Shown here one piece after another: positions 47,696 through 58,100 of a stretch of DNA of 64,000 bases (positions are counted from its first letter, which is position 1; each line of letters opens with the position of its first letter). Origin of the DNA: Sycon ciliatum (Eukaryota > Porifera > Calcarea > Leucosolenida > Sycettidae); contig NC_088643.1 of assembly GCF_964019385.1 (NCBI RefSeq), positions 7,165,995 through 7,229,994 on the forward strand, in the 5' to 3' direction. A program made the position numbers and the translations under genes. The notes under the pieces were generated by a model, which searched no databases, was not told the DNA's origin, and saw only the letters and a program-made list of their open reading frames with translations.

Positions 47696-48414
47696 GGGGG
47701 GTGCTTACAAGCATAATTATTTCAATGTGCGATTGCATGTGTGGGATTGGAAGGCATGCTGGATGTTTCGTGTGTACGTATATGATTAAACAGTGCAGCA
47801 TACCGCAACAAGTGCCACTAAAGGAATACTGAGATCACGAATTATAACGACAGTACCCTTCAACTCACCGTGTTCAACCTTGCCAGCGGCATGAGAACAC
47901 CAGGCACTACGATGCAAGTCACACAGACAAAAGCAACCAAACACATCCAGACTGCACAGGGATGATGCTTGACCACGTGGACCATGCGCAGGTAGATGAT
48001 GTGCAAGAGTGTGTGGCCGTATAAGAATGCATTGGCCGACTGAATTGCATAGCGTCACACGGTACAATACCAGTAACCTAACAGAACAGTCCTGACTATA
48101 AAGATTAAGTTAAGTCAGTGATGGTGATGGTGATGGTGATGGTGGTGGTGGTGGAGGTGGTAGTGGTGGTGGTGGTGGTGGTGGTGGTGGTGGTGGTGGT
48201 GGTGGTGGTGGTGGCGAGAGAGAGAGACGGAGAGGGCAGCTTCTAAGGAGGCAGACGAGCCTCCAAAGACCGCAACATCGCTACTTGTACTTCGAGTACA
48301 GCTACGAAGCATGAGTCCGACAAGCTACGATCTTGTATGATCGTTCGGATAGCTTACTGCAATGTTGTGCCCGGCAAGCCATTCAGTCCAAACTACATGA
48401 AACTAGCTGCCACA

Positions 48415-48494
<80 letters not shown>

Positions 48495-51400
48495 TTTAAG
48501 TGAGTGCCATTGTGGAAGAGTGAGTTATCACTAGGTTCCTGGCTATGGCACTCCATGGCTTCCATTTTTAATCAACCACACAGACCTCTGTATGCATACA
48601 AACTGCGATAATCCATAAATGCAAGACATCATGGCTTGTAGACCCTCTCACCTGTTTTATCACATCCTCCCAGAGCAATGATGCTGTCCTGTGCAGCACC
48701 CAAATAAGGCAAAGAAAATCCAACACTCGCCAACTGTCATTTACACTGGCAATACTGTATTGAGGCACAGACATGAGCAATATTGCCAATTGGGATTTCC
48801 CCTCATTAGCCAGCGGCCTCACTATGTCGAACTCATGCGGAAACAAGAGGTTTCATCATAATTAGAGCCTGAATTGACTAAGGGTAATCATTACCTTTCC
48901 ATTAGCCACATCGTATGCAGATCTGCTCTTTCCCAATCACTCTGCAATCATCAGCCTCCTAATTAGGGTTAATTGTTACAATGTGTCACTCTGCAACCAT
49001 TGAACTCCTTTTTCACAAAACCCGTACAACAGTGTAAGGGGCCGTCCAATGTTACCAATAATATTTTCAAAAAACGAAAAGTTTTCGTTTGGGGGTGGGT
49101 GGGTTCGATGGAGTTTCGTTTTGAAAATAATGATTGAATGCGGATGGAGAATGTCCAGTTACTTCTGGGTGTCGAAAAATGACATCAATATTTTATTGGA
49201 ATTCGTTTTACCTGCAGAGAAGGTGGGTGGGTGGGGGCTGAAAAATACTAAAACTTTTCGTTTAGTAAAAACAATCGGTAACCCCGGACGGCCCCTAAGG
49301 AAGAGAATGTCTTATCAGAGTACGCACTAAGTGACTTCCACTGTATTGTGAATGATGTCATCGACACAAGCAGTACTGCGACCAGTGATGACATCATCAT
49401 GCCAGTACACACACAGTACTGCGACCAGTGATGACATCATCACTATGCCAGTTCACGAGCAGTACTACGAGCAGTGATGATAACATCATCATGCCAGTAC
49501 ACATGCACTCATGCAGCACTGCATTGTGTGACTGCAACCAGCGATGACATCATCGCCATGCTGATACAGATATTATACACAACGACATACTACTTACTGC
49601 AGCATATGCTTGGTGCATGAGTTCACCGCAGTCGGCAATCAGGTCACGTGATATCAGCGAGTACTTCATACCATTGGAGCCCTATGAGCAAAACCAACAC
49701 ACAGACACAATGTACTCCGGGCATTTTCCGCACAGCTAGCTGTTTCAATCCTGTCAGGCTTCATCAGAGGAGTTTAGAGTGACTGGCCGAACCGATCGCA
49801 ATTACCAGGTACAGTCAGACCTCGCTTATCCGGTCCTCTTTTATCCGGATCCCTCGCCATCCGGAAGAAAATTGTTGGTCACCGATTTACAGCATATGCC
49901 ATGCACACATACAGTATGTGTGTTCGATTATCCGGTTCCCTCGCCTATCAGGATATTTTTGTGGAAAACGGATGTGTGCGGTTAAGCGAGGTCTGACTGT
50001 ACTAGTAAGTCTAGTCAACTTAGAACACAGATGACTCGAAACTTACTGGTCCTTTCTCTTTGCATGAACATAGAATCTGTAAACCGGCTCAAAGCATCAA
50101 AGCCAGAGTGCTCTAACTGTGAACAACACAGCGAGCTTCAGCTTAATTAAGCTACATTTAAAAGAGCAGCAAGCATTACATCATTCATTCCGGAAACAAC
50201 ATTGCTATCACCCAAAGCAGTAACAACAAAACACATGCAATCTGTCCCTACATGTAAAACAGGCATTTTCATAAAAACATAATGAGAAGATGCTGCCATC
50301 TATCAGAACTTCTTCAAAATAATGACATCTTCCTTACCATTGTCTCACCATCACTGACAACCGGGGTGTTGCAAAGAAATCCTTTCCCTGGAAGCGACCA
50401 AATATCACAAATCACACAGAGAACTACTGTCCAGCTCACTCACTCACTTTAATTATTTCTCCGTGTTAGCCATCTCGTAATCATTTATAATGACAACATG
50501 ACATTGGGACATGCCAGTCCTGTTCAATCCAATCAGCCAATAAACACAATACCGATGCGCCCAGGGCCCCAAGAAATCGGCACTATGCAGCATTCAGAAT
50601 AGGTCAGTACAGTAAAACCTGTTAATGCGACCACTCGGATAAGGCGACCACCTGTCCTGGAAGACCACTGAAACCAGGACCAAGAGACCCTGTTTCCAGT
50701 CGAACGACCCTGGATAAGGAGACCACCTGGTAACAGAGACCACGTTTTCAAGGTCCCTTGAGCGGTCGTCTTACACAGGTTTCACTGTATCTAGTATCTA
50801 CTTGAAGTAGGAACACAACAGTACAGCGAAACCTGTCTAAGGCGGCCATGCAAGGGACCTTCCGAATGTGATCCCCGCTAGCAGGTGGTCTCCTTATCCA
50901 CGGTAGACTGGAAATAACACCCTTGGGTCCTAGTTGTAGCGGTCCTCTGGGACAGGTGGTCGCCTTGTTAGAGTGGTCACCCTGACAGGTTTTACTGTAT
51001 ACCAGCTACGACACATTGCAGACACCCTGACATTCTGAGACCACCTCCCTACAGCTAAATGCCGAGTTTGAATCACATACCGCCGAGCTTCTCAAGTTCT
51101 TTCACAACGATGTCTGCCAGTTCACTGCAACGTGGGGGCACACAGCAGCGAATTGTATAGAAATTGCAGTTCAGCAAGACTAGGCAGCACACAACCAAGA
51201 AAGAAACCGTCCTCAGCAAGACAGTCTTGGTGCTAAACAACTTCATAGACGTACGTGTACAGGCCTTCATGGCACTTCCCTGCCTGGTCAGTTCACTGCT
51301 TGGCACAAGCACCAAAGCCTTTGCCAGGATTGACCGAAGGATTTCCAGGCCCGTCGGAACCGGTCCGGTTGATCAGGTCATCACCAGACCAACTGTGTTT

Positions 51401-52226
51401 GACCACCAATGGGTCTTCACTACTGAGGTGTAACCGCTATCTCATACACAAAGTATTTTTTTAAGGCTATGGTGTGGCCTGAGTACTATCAAAAACTGCT
51501 TCCGGCGGTCATGGTTTCACCTGCCACTGAGGAGTCTCCATGACAGATTCAATGATCTCTAGATAGCACATGGGCCTCACAGAGAGCGAGGCTGCATTCT
51601 ACCACTAGGATAAAAATAGAAAGGGCACAATAGCTGCCGACTGAAGTGAAGGCTAGCTCTAGCACAAATACGAAGTGGAGACTAGAGTATTACACAAATG
51701 CTTCAGTTCAACTCGGGCTCAATAGAATTGCTACTGATATGGATCCGGCAAACTACTCATATGCATTGTCCCTTACTGGAAGTGATTGTTGCATGGTAGT
51801 GCATTGCTGTAAGGGTTGACTATGGTGAACACAGGCTTCTTGAAGTCTTCCTCCTGATACAATGTGACAGAGGAAATTGGATCCATCAAGGCACATGCAC
51901 CCACACACAAGCATTCACACACATACACACAGACATGTACCATGTACACCCCCCCCCCCCCTCCCACACACACACATACACACGTGCACACATCGTGTGT
52001 ATAGGTGAACACTGTAACGACACCAGCAACACTCCGCAGCATTGCAAGGGTATTTTGAGAATGAGCTGTTTTCTGAGGAGCTACACTGATGTACTTGTAC
52101 TGACGTATGATCAAGCATGATCAGTCCAGTCGGATGCAACAGGTAAATTGGTTGAGTGCAATTTTTGGATTACCATGATAGACTTACCTTGAAGCCAGCC
52201 GCTCGTAGATGAGCCCGGGCTGCGGT
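35545..52226 (-). CDS. ilvD-like: Dihydroxy-acid dehydratase (IlvD/Edd family), N-terminus incomplete
   Basis: Twenty-three minus-strand exons give 548 residues, all GT-AG and in phase: 52188-52226, 51777-51853, 51081-51124, 50338-50387, 49598-49681, 48652-48688, 47869-47906, 47492-47575, 46942-47029, 46571-46633, 45746-45783, 44778-44876, 42861-42943, 42248-42332, 41569-41607, 41094-41210, 40604-40666, 39732-39800, 39145-39198, 37871-37920, 37249-37355, 36270-36379, 35545-35673 (stop). The enzyme dehydrates dihydroxy-acids to 2-oxo-acids in valine and isoleucine synthesis. Three iron-sulphur Cys are present in LPCNNHF, GGCDKT and GSGACGGM. The CDK motif gives the magnesium-binding Asp and carbamylated Lys, RYEGPKGSPGMPEM the Glu, and [11 protein letters not shown] the catalytic Ser. 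The tail [16 protein letters not shown] is complete. The first exon was not found with confidence (see 53175-53192). A related sugar-acid dehydratase role is less likely. Confidence 0.93.
35838..35940 (-). mobile_element. Retroposon 3' end with (CAA)n tail
   Basis: On the minus strand the sequence ends ATGGTGAAGTAAAATAAAGA and then CAA repeats (GTTGTT on the plus strand). This looks like the 3' terminus of a LINE or SINE in the last intron of the dehydratase gene. Its 5' boundary is not defined. Confidence 0.45.
38642..39121. repeat. Long inverted repeat, arms about 145 bp, spacer about 190 bp
   Basis: Left arm 38642-38788 and right arm about 38980-39121 are inverted, highly similar copies. 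Examples are GAATAAGGGATGTGGTAGGG versus its complement, and ACAAGTGTGGTAATTGAACTG versus its complement. Probably a fold-back element in the intron next to exon 39145-39198. Confidence 0.8.
39321..39491. mobile_element. MITE, 'ATAGAGAGGTTAAGATGCA' family
   Basis: About 171 bp, strongly palindromic. ATAGAGAGGTTAAGATGCA...GTTATTTC..GACGTGACG at the left mirrors CGTCACGTCGGAAATAACCT...CTCTCTAT at the right. The element at 56694-57105 shares the outer GAGAGGTT. Confidence 0.8.
39892..39972. repeat. (CA)n microsatellite
   Basis: Pure CA preceded by ACAGACACATAC variants from 39812, in the intron upstream of exon 39732-39800. Confidence 0.95.
40349..40524. mobile_element. Two short 'TGAAATCCA' family MITE copies
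   Basis: AAGTGAAATCCAACACCTGGA...GGGTTGGATTTCACT (about 40360-40422) is followed by a similar inverted pair, AAATCCAACATCTGGA...GGTTGGATTTCAGC (about 40460-40512). Both are internally shortened relatives of the 42071-42220 element. Confidence 0.6.
41836..41955. repeat. Tandem repeat, period 25 bp, about 5 copies
   Basis: Unit GGTACAACAGTATGTTCATAGCGGC repeated almost perfectly, in a dehydratase intron. Confidence 0.9.
42071..42220 (+). mobile_element. MITE, 'TGAAATCCAG' family, best-preserved copy
   Basis: 150 bp from TACAGTGCTGCTCAATGAAA to TTTCAATGTGCAGCACTGTA, TA at both ends. It ends 28 bp from dehydratase exon 42248-42332. Confidence 0.8.
42732..42780. mobile_element. 49-bp hAT-like micro-insertion with 8-bp target duplication
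   Basis: CAGGGAGTAGTAAA at the left mirrors TTTACTACTCCCTG at the right around a 21-bp centre. Flanked by GTATCAAT at 42724-42731 and 42781-42788. Confidence 0.8.
43093..44340 (-). mobile_element. Non-autonomous LTR retrotransposon (TRIM-like) with 215-bp LTRs
   Basis: Direct repeats 43093-43307 and 44127-44340 differ only by one G run length and about one substitution. The 4-bp target duplication ACTG flanks both ends (43089-43092 and 44341-44344). Read on the minus strand, the LTR begins TGTAGCGACC. One base after the 5' LTR comes TGGTGACCCCTGACGCTG (about 44109-44125), a tRNA-type primer binding site, and before the 3' LTR comes a purine-rich GGTGGGGGAGTAC. The roughly 820-bp interior has open frames but no gag, protease, RT or integrase motif that I recognise. 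Nearly identical LTRs mean recent insertion, in a dehydratase intron. Confidence 0.88.
44410..44545 (+). mobile_element. MITE, 'TGAAATCCAG' family
   Basis: 136 bp from TACAGTGGTGGCAAATGAAATCC to GGATTTCACTCGCCACAGCTGTA. Confidence 0.7.
45136..45439. mobile_element. 304-bp non-autonomous derivative of the N-RAG-TP-like transposon
   Basis: Both ends are the same 30-bp inverted repeat (CAAGAGTAGATAAACAAGAG...) as in the 19179-22272 element. About 125 bp at the left (GGGTTGGCCC, GGCGGAATT, GACGCACGCGCTGCGAG, CTGGGCTTTACA-like) and about 150 bp at the right (CGGTGCC, CACGTGCTCTCACACTG, GTATCTGCAGATTGTGCAG) match that element's ends. The coding interior is absent, so it is an internal-deletion derivative. 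Confidence 0.85.
45425..45534. repeat. 24-bp tandem array grown from a transposon terminus
   Basis: Four copies of a 24-bp unit, TTTATCTACTCTTGCATGCTATTA. Its first 14 bases are the terminal bases of the 304-bp element and the rest its flank, so the array was generated across the insertion junction. Confidence 0.85.
46091..46234 (+). mobile_element. MITE, 'TGAAATCCAG' family
   Basis: About 144 bp from TACAGTGCTGGTAACTGAAA to TTTCAGTTGCCAGCACTG. Confidence 0.7.
46750..46917. repeat. G-rich GGGTGATG low-complexity tract
   Basis: Irregular GGGGTGATGGGGTGTG repeats and two long G runs, directly next to the splice donor of dehydratase exon 46942-47029. Confidence 0.85.
47631..47694. repeat. (GT)n microsatellite
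   Basis: Pure GT in a dehydratase intron, close to exon 47492-47575. Confidence 0.95.
48118..48213. repeat. (GTG)n / (GAT)n microsatellite
   Basis: GATGGT followed by GTG repeats. The poly-His frame on the minus strand is an artefact of this repeat. Confidence 0.95.
48418..48492. repeat. (GT)n microsatellite
   Basis: Pure GT in the intron between dehydratase exons 47869-47906 and 48652-48688. Confidence 0.95.
49036..49297. mobile_element. MITE, 'AGGGGCCGTCC' family
   Basis: About 262 bp with ends AGGGGCCGTCC...GTTACC and GGTAAC...GGACGGCCCCT. Subterminal AAACGAAAAGTTTTCG occurs on both sides. It resembles 14124-14345 and 55838-56080 in design. Confidence 0.75.
49367..49560. repeat. Degenerate tandem repeat, period about 47 bp
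   Basis: About four copies of a unit containing GCAGTACTGCGACCAGTGAT followed by GACATCATCATGCCAGT, ending close to exon 49598-49681. Confidence 0.75.
49810..50001. mobile_element. MITE, pogo/Tigger-like, 'CAGTCAGACCTCGCTTATCCGG' family
   Basis: 192 bp from TACAGTCAGACCTCGCTTAT to AAGCGAGGTCTGACTGTA, TA target. Confidence 0.8.
50608..50789 (-). mobile_element. MITE, pogo/Tigger-like, 'AAACCTGTCTAAGACGACC' family, inverted copy
   Basis: 182 bp from TACAGTAAAACCTGT to ACAGGTTTCACTGTA, opposite to 50822-50999, from which it is separated by only 32 bp. Confidence 0.8.
50822..50999 (+). mobile_element. MITE, pogo/Tigger-like, 'AAACCTGTCTAAGACGACC' family
   Basis: 178 bp from TACAGCGAAACCTGTCTAAG to GACAGGTTTTACTGTA, 82 bp from dehydratase exon 51081-51124. 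Confidence 0.8.
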
Positions 52227-52271
52227 CTGTACACGCACGATAATACACAGACCGAGTGACGATAACACACA

Positions 52272-52463
52272 TACAGTCAACTTCGCGAATAACGACTGCG
52301 GATATAACGACAATTCGCGAATAACAACAGAATTTCCATGCCCAGAGCAAAGTCCCATCCCACTGGAATACATATAATGAGACTTCGGGTATAACGACAC
52401 TTCGCGAATAAGGACACCTTTTTGATGCCCCGCCGAGTGTCGTTATAAGCGAAGTTGACTGTA
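52272..52463 (+). mobile_element. MITE, pogo/Tigger-like, 'AGTCAACTTCGC' family
   Basis: 192 bp from TACAGTCAACTTCGCGAATA to AAGCGAAGTTGACTGTA; sister of 412-609. Confidence 0.85.
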
Positions 52464-53174
52464 TACACACACACACACGACGACAACACACATAATAATT
52501 GTGCTCGCGTAGACTCGTTTGCCAGCACTCTGTCAGCACGCGGCAAGGGCACGTGCAGTGCACGCTAATTGTCTCCGGGAAACGTGCCGCAGGGCTGTCC
52601 GGGATCCGCGGCTCGACCCCGGCACTGCATGCAAAACTAGACTGGAGACTTCACCATGACCGGCCACTGCTGTAGCCATCAAACACAATTTCACATTTTG
52701 GGAGTTCTTAAATTCCAACATTGATATTGCAATCATTTGTACATCATCGTTACCTTTCAATGTACGAATAACAATTTAACTTACCCCCCAAAGCCCCCCC
52801 CGCCCCCCCCCCCCCCCCCCCCTTCTCCCAGAAATTCCCCCAGAATTGACATGGACATACAATCTGTGTGCACATTACGTCATGGACGTAAGGACATCCC
52901 CAAGTTTGCATCTACAAGTGAATGCACTGTACCCGTTTTATCCAGTGAGGATCCTCTCTGGGCGTCTCTGGGTTTCCAGTCAGCTTCCAGCTCGTTGGCT
53001 AAAGTCAAGAGCACACGTGCACGAAAACAAATGGGAACAAAATATTAGTCATTTCCACACTACCAAGGCTTTCCGCACTCGCTGGCTACATTCAAATGGC
53101 AATATTTAGTTTGTTGTGGGCTTTTTCCGGCAGACAGGTGTTTCAGATGGTACATTTGTATTTGATATCCTTAC

Positions 53175-53192
53175 CTTCAGTTCTGCAGCCAT
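53175..53192 (-). CDS. Candidate first coding exon of the dehydratase (MAAELK)
   Basis: ATG GCT GCA GAA CTG AAG followed by GTAAGG, a consensus donor, 950 bp upstream of the first certain exon. It could join in phase, but family alignments suggest about 15-25 residues between it and [12 protein letters not shown], so one more small exon would be needed and I did not find it. Confidence 0.3.
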
Positions 53193-55120
53193 TGTTCAAG
53201 GTTAGCGAGTGTAACTGACGAGCCCGGTTTGATAACTTTGAAAGCTAACGCCGGTCACACCAGCAATGATTATGTAGTTATTATAGAAAATCAGATGTTT
53301 TGTTGGAGTTGGATGACTTGGACAGCTTGATCTGTACTGTACAAACTACAAAACTAACACTACAAAAAATAAGCAAGTGTCGCCTTGGCTGTAGATCTAG
53401 TAGATCTACTGGGTTAGCTAGCTGAATGGGAGCTGTCACAGTGACTAGTCAGTGACAGCACCAACACCGCGCAGATCGCAGAGTGCATGAAGATTGAAGT
53501 GCTTGCTTTACAGGTTAGGACAAACATTCCTGATCACTCCGGATTTACCTCTACCACTACCAGTCCGTAGACTAGGAGGTCTACTACATAGCCATAGCCC
53601 AGGGTTAGAGCGACACTTCATCTTTCCAGGAAGTCGAAGCGCGAAAGGACATTATGGCCATCGGTCTTCCGCGGAAGCCACAGACAGCTTCTCTCCTCCT
53701 CCCACCGATCATGTACTGTACGTAGATCTACGCGTGAAGTGTAGTGTAGTGTCTGGATCTCGCGACTTTCCAACTACATGCACCATGTCACCATCAAGGC
53801 ATCATGTGCACACCGGAAAGGACTAGGTGGATACACGTACACCTAGCTCCCCAGATGATCATGATGATTGTTATCAGCAAGCAAGCTGGTGGATAGGTCG
53901 ACTGAAAAAGTGAAAGACTAGACCGACACGCTCATAGCTACATGTACTGCGCTTGTGGGTGGATCGCAAAGGTGGACCAATCGGTTCTTAATCCCTGATG
54001 GCTGAATATGTTTCAGATATAAGAGACCAGCAGACATGACCTTTAGAAAAAGTTAGTATGAAGCAGCGGCTTCCTCGGATCTAACGTTACATGTACTTCA
54101 GGTGAGTCCTGAATACCATATCTACGTACCGAGGGGGGGGGGGGGGGGGGAGGGGCAGGCGCGTGCCCCATATGGGTTCCTGGGTTCCCAGAACGTCCCT
54201 TTTTTCGCTCAAAATGCAGGATTTTGCTTCATTTTTTGACCAAAGTGAATACCCCCCCCTCCCCTCCCCACTCCTTCAGCTCTACGTTATTCCTCTCCAC
54301 ATCCGCATTGTGCAAGCACAGTTGAGTCGTTGTGATATGAGATGAATGTTATTCCCTGTGCATTAGCTTAGTGACAGGTCCGTGCACTCAACTGTGCTTG
54401 CACACGGTGCTCATGGACGTTACCAGTGCTCTGGAGCCTTGCAGAACTTCAATTGCCGGGGTTCGCCGAGGTTCCAGTCCAATTATAATTCAATATGCAA
54501 ACCCTGAGAATGAACAGGCGTGTGTTTACCGCCATATTGCCAGGTGTGTCTTTACCACCATATTTATCAACAATATGCAAACCCTGCCCGAAATAATGCA
54601 CAGATTGCTATCACACAGAGGTAATAATTATCATTAGAGGCAATCAATCATAGGCATGTCTCATGTCAACCTTTCAGCAGCCTCTTGGGGTTCATGAAAC
54701 CGTGATCCATGTGCACGCACCTCATGCAGCCACAGAGCACGCCTGTTTTAAGCAAAGATGCCAATAATCAAAATAATCATTTTTCTCTGACCGAATGGGA
54801 AGCGGAAAATGATCGCCATTGGCGCTCATGGATACCAAACACATTAGAATAAATATTTTACAAAATAATAGCTGCCGGTGTTAGGTGTAGGTTATATAAC
54901 CCATACAAGAGAAGTCAGAAAGGGACTGTTTTCACAAGTAAATATTGGAACAGCCAGAGAAAATAGCACACTACCGATTTAGAATCATATCTGAGTTGAA
55001 ACTCCTCTCAAGATTCCTTGTGAACAACTCTCGCCTTACTTCCAGCCGGCAGCCTCATCTAATAATGGGCTTTTTAAAAGGCTGAACGTTTCACAGTGTT
55101 TCCAATCTACTAGTAGGCGG
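53193..55120. other. Intergenic region between NSDHL and the dehydratase gene
   Basis: No gene recognised. It contains a G run (54133-54150), C-rich stretches near 54250 and a short inverted pair GTGCAAGCACAGTTGAGT (54309-54326) and complement (54387-54404). The 3' UTR of NSDHL lies just left of 55121. Confidence 0.45.
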
Positions 55121-58100
55121 CTATTTTCTGCGTAGATGCTGGAATGTCGCCAGTGTGCTGCGAATGCCATCCGCCACATTGACCACAGGTGAGTAACCCA
55201 GGCATGCCTGTGCCTTGGCACTGCTATAGTAGTGGTGCGTGCCGGCAAGCGCTACCTGCATGGGTGTGAACGTTGCTTCGGCCTTCGCGCCGAGGCACGA
55301 GCGCAGCACGAAGCAGACAAACGTCATGATGAGAGAGACAACGTAGATGAGCCGATACGGCAGCTTGATCGTGGGCCGCGAGTAGCCGAGCCCGTCCAGC
55401 AGCTCGCCGATGAACCACCAGAACTTGACAGGCTCGCAGTTGGTGATGTTGAACGCCTGGCCGCAGGCATCGTGGCCTTCTTGTAGATGCTGCGCCGCCA
55501 GGATGTGACCGTGCACCACGTTCCGTACGTGTGTGAAGTCAACAAGGTTTTCACCGTTTCTGCACGTGAACACAGCAACGTGGAAACGATTGAAGTCAGT
55601 AAATGTGGAATTTGACACCAGGAGCATGGTCAATCGGTGTAAATTTCATCCAAGCATTGGTGGTTCAGTGGTAGAATCCTCGCCTGCCACGCGGGGGGCC
55701 CGGGTTCGATTCCCGGCCAATGCATTTTTCTTTTCTTTTTCCAAGAGAAGATAAACCACACAAAAGGGCACCCTTGGATCAGAAAAAGCAGGGCAATCAA
55801 TGCACGTACTTTGTACAAATCATGCTCTTTAGGGCCTAGGGGTCGTCGCAAAAGGTTTTTTGTCGTCCCTGAAACGAACATCGTTCTTTTCGTGCCCGAA
55901 CCCCCTCCCCTCCCCTCCCTCTGAAACGAACGCAGCTTGCTGTGCTGGACGACGGAAATCGCATGCATGTTCATAAACTAGCACAGTGTTGATCAACTTG
56001 CGATTTTGGCTCGCAACCCCCCCCCCCCCACGAATGATGTTCGTTTCAAGGACGACAAAAAAACGTTTGCGACGACCCCTGATGATAATGAGAAGTCACG
56101 TGATCACATCCTGCGAATGGCAGCTCTGTATACATACAAGTATGCCTGGTGCATTTAGTTTGAACTTGTTGTGTGTTGAGTCCCTTGCCGCAATACTCAG
56201 AGTTTAGTGTCTGAAAAATTTTCAAACACTCTAAATACTACATTGCCATTATCGTCTGATGAGTGTTTTTCGGACACGGAACTCTGAGTAACGGAAAGGA
56301 AGTACTTGGGGCGCGTTTGGTTGGTACGAACTAGAACAGGATTCACTAGAACAGCGCGTTTGGTTGGGACTGCACCTGTTCTGGGTCGGCTCCGGCCTCG
56401 AGGCCGAAGCAGACCGAGCAGTTTCACTTTTTCACAGTAAAACCTGGCGGGAACATCGATATTGGTCCCAAATGATCACGTGCATACGCTTTTTGGGTTG
56501 GACTCGTTGTACCGTACAAAGTGACCATGGTGACCCATACACATTATGTAGAATGCACCAAGTTTGGCACATTTTTTCACAAAAATGTGCTCGGTTTCTG
56601 GAGTACCGTTTGGTTGGCATGAGGTTGCTCCATGCGCACCAGCTGTTCGATCCTGTTCTAGATCGTACCAACCAAACGCACCCTTGGTTACATTAGGGAG
56701 GTTCCGGAGTACGATTTTTCGTGCCAAAATCCGTGGAGGCTCTACAGATTTTTTATATGTCGTTTTCGAGCAGTGAAAAGTTCCGGGGTACGGAACGTAT
56801 GTGTTTGCCGTCATTGCCTAGGTTACGATCGCAAACACGTCACATTCCCGCGCTATGCCTTTTTATTTTGAAAATTTGTACCGAAATCAAAACTTCCCGC
56901 GAAAAATCGATGTTTCTCGTACCAAATTTGTACGCGAAAAATCTTTCTGCACCCGATGACGCAAAATCTCCATACGAAACATGGTTCGTATGAAAGCCAG
57001 TCCACACGGATTCTCCGTGCCAAAAATCGTATGGAGCACGCCTGGAAAAAATCCGTAGCGCCCATACGGATTTTGGCACGGAAAATCGTACCCCGGAACC
57101 TCTCTATTGTTGCTGTTTATGCTCCGTCCACTAGACAAAGAGCACTCACTATACACTAAATTTAAAAAAATGCATTGGCCGGGAATCGAACCCGGGCCCC
57201 CCGCGTGGCAGGCGAGGATTCTACCACTGAACCACCAATGCTCACATGGAATCCCAATCTCTTCTATGTGGTCTGAAACATCAGTGGCTGCGTTGAAAAT
57301 TTACTGGTATTCAACATCGCAATTAGCATACCGGCAGTTGCCCTGGGCACCGATTAAATTTGTTTGGTGATGATGAAGTAAGTGCATGGGGTAATGAGAG
57401 GGGGGGGGGGGGCAGAGGCGGCAGAAGAGCAGGGCAGGCCGGGGGCAGGTGAGAGTAAGCCGGGAGGGGAGGGGCAGGGGAAGGGCAGGAGTGGGTTAGG
57501 GAGGGGTGCTATAACCAGCGGCTCTTATAACCTATAACAATGAATGTAGCTTGGAGTCACTGCAAATAGGCCCCGGCGGATAATGCTCGGGAATTAGGCC
57601 CATTCTGCTTTTCATTATGCTCGCATTCTGCTCGCAAAACACCCACCTTCTGCTCAATTCTGCTCCATGTCAGTGATGACATGTACATTAGAGTATTACT
57701 TGAACTTCATTATAGATCAATGTAATACAATAGACAAGTTCCTCTTTTCTTGTACAAGTGGTGCGGCAAGAATTTTAAAGCAGAGGAATGCCTTTGGTGT
57801 TTTACAGATCTAGACGTCAGCAAAGTAGGAAATAGACCTGCGAGGTGTGTGACTCCATACACTTGCTGTAGCACAGGTGGTCATTATGCAAAATCATGAG
57901 ACAGAAAAGGTTACAGTCACCTTAGAATGAAATTGCTTCGCAGTATAATTTACCGGATGAGACGACGAGCATCTCGTCTGGGAATTCCTCCACTCGCTGG
58001 TGTGGGCTAACATTCACTCTTGTGCTGCCGCCTAGCGACACCCGGGTTCTCTTTGCCCCTGAGGCAACCACATCCTTTTTTGCGGACGTCCGTTTCATAG

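Noticed and set aside
48115..48312. Poly-histidine ORF
   Set aside because: Minus-strand translation of a GTG repeat.
51073..51315. Minus-strand [16 protein letters not shown]... as an upstream dehydratase exon
   Set aside because: The conserved chain continues at 51777-51853 with NALPCNNHF; this stretch is intron read-through.
52925..53005. Stretch NELEADWKPRDAQRGSSLDK on the minus strand as the missing second dehydratase exon
   Set aside because: It has an acceptor-like start but no good donor, and no similarity to the family that I recognise.
55560..55633. Upstream extension of the last NSDHL ORF ([17 protein letters not shown]...)
   Set aside because: It is read-through into the intron; the conserved sequence begins after the CAG acceptor at 55559.
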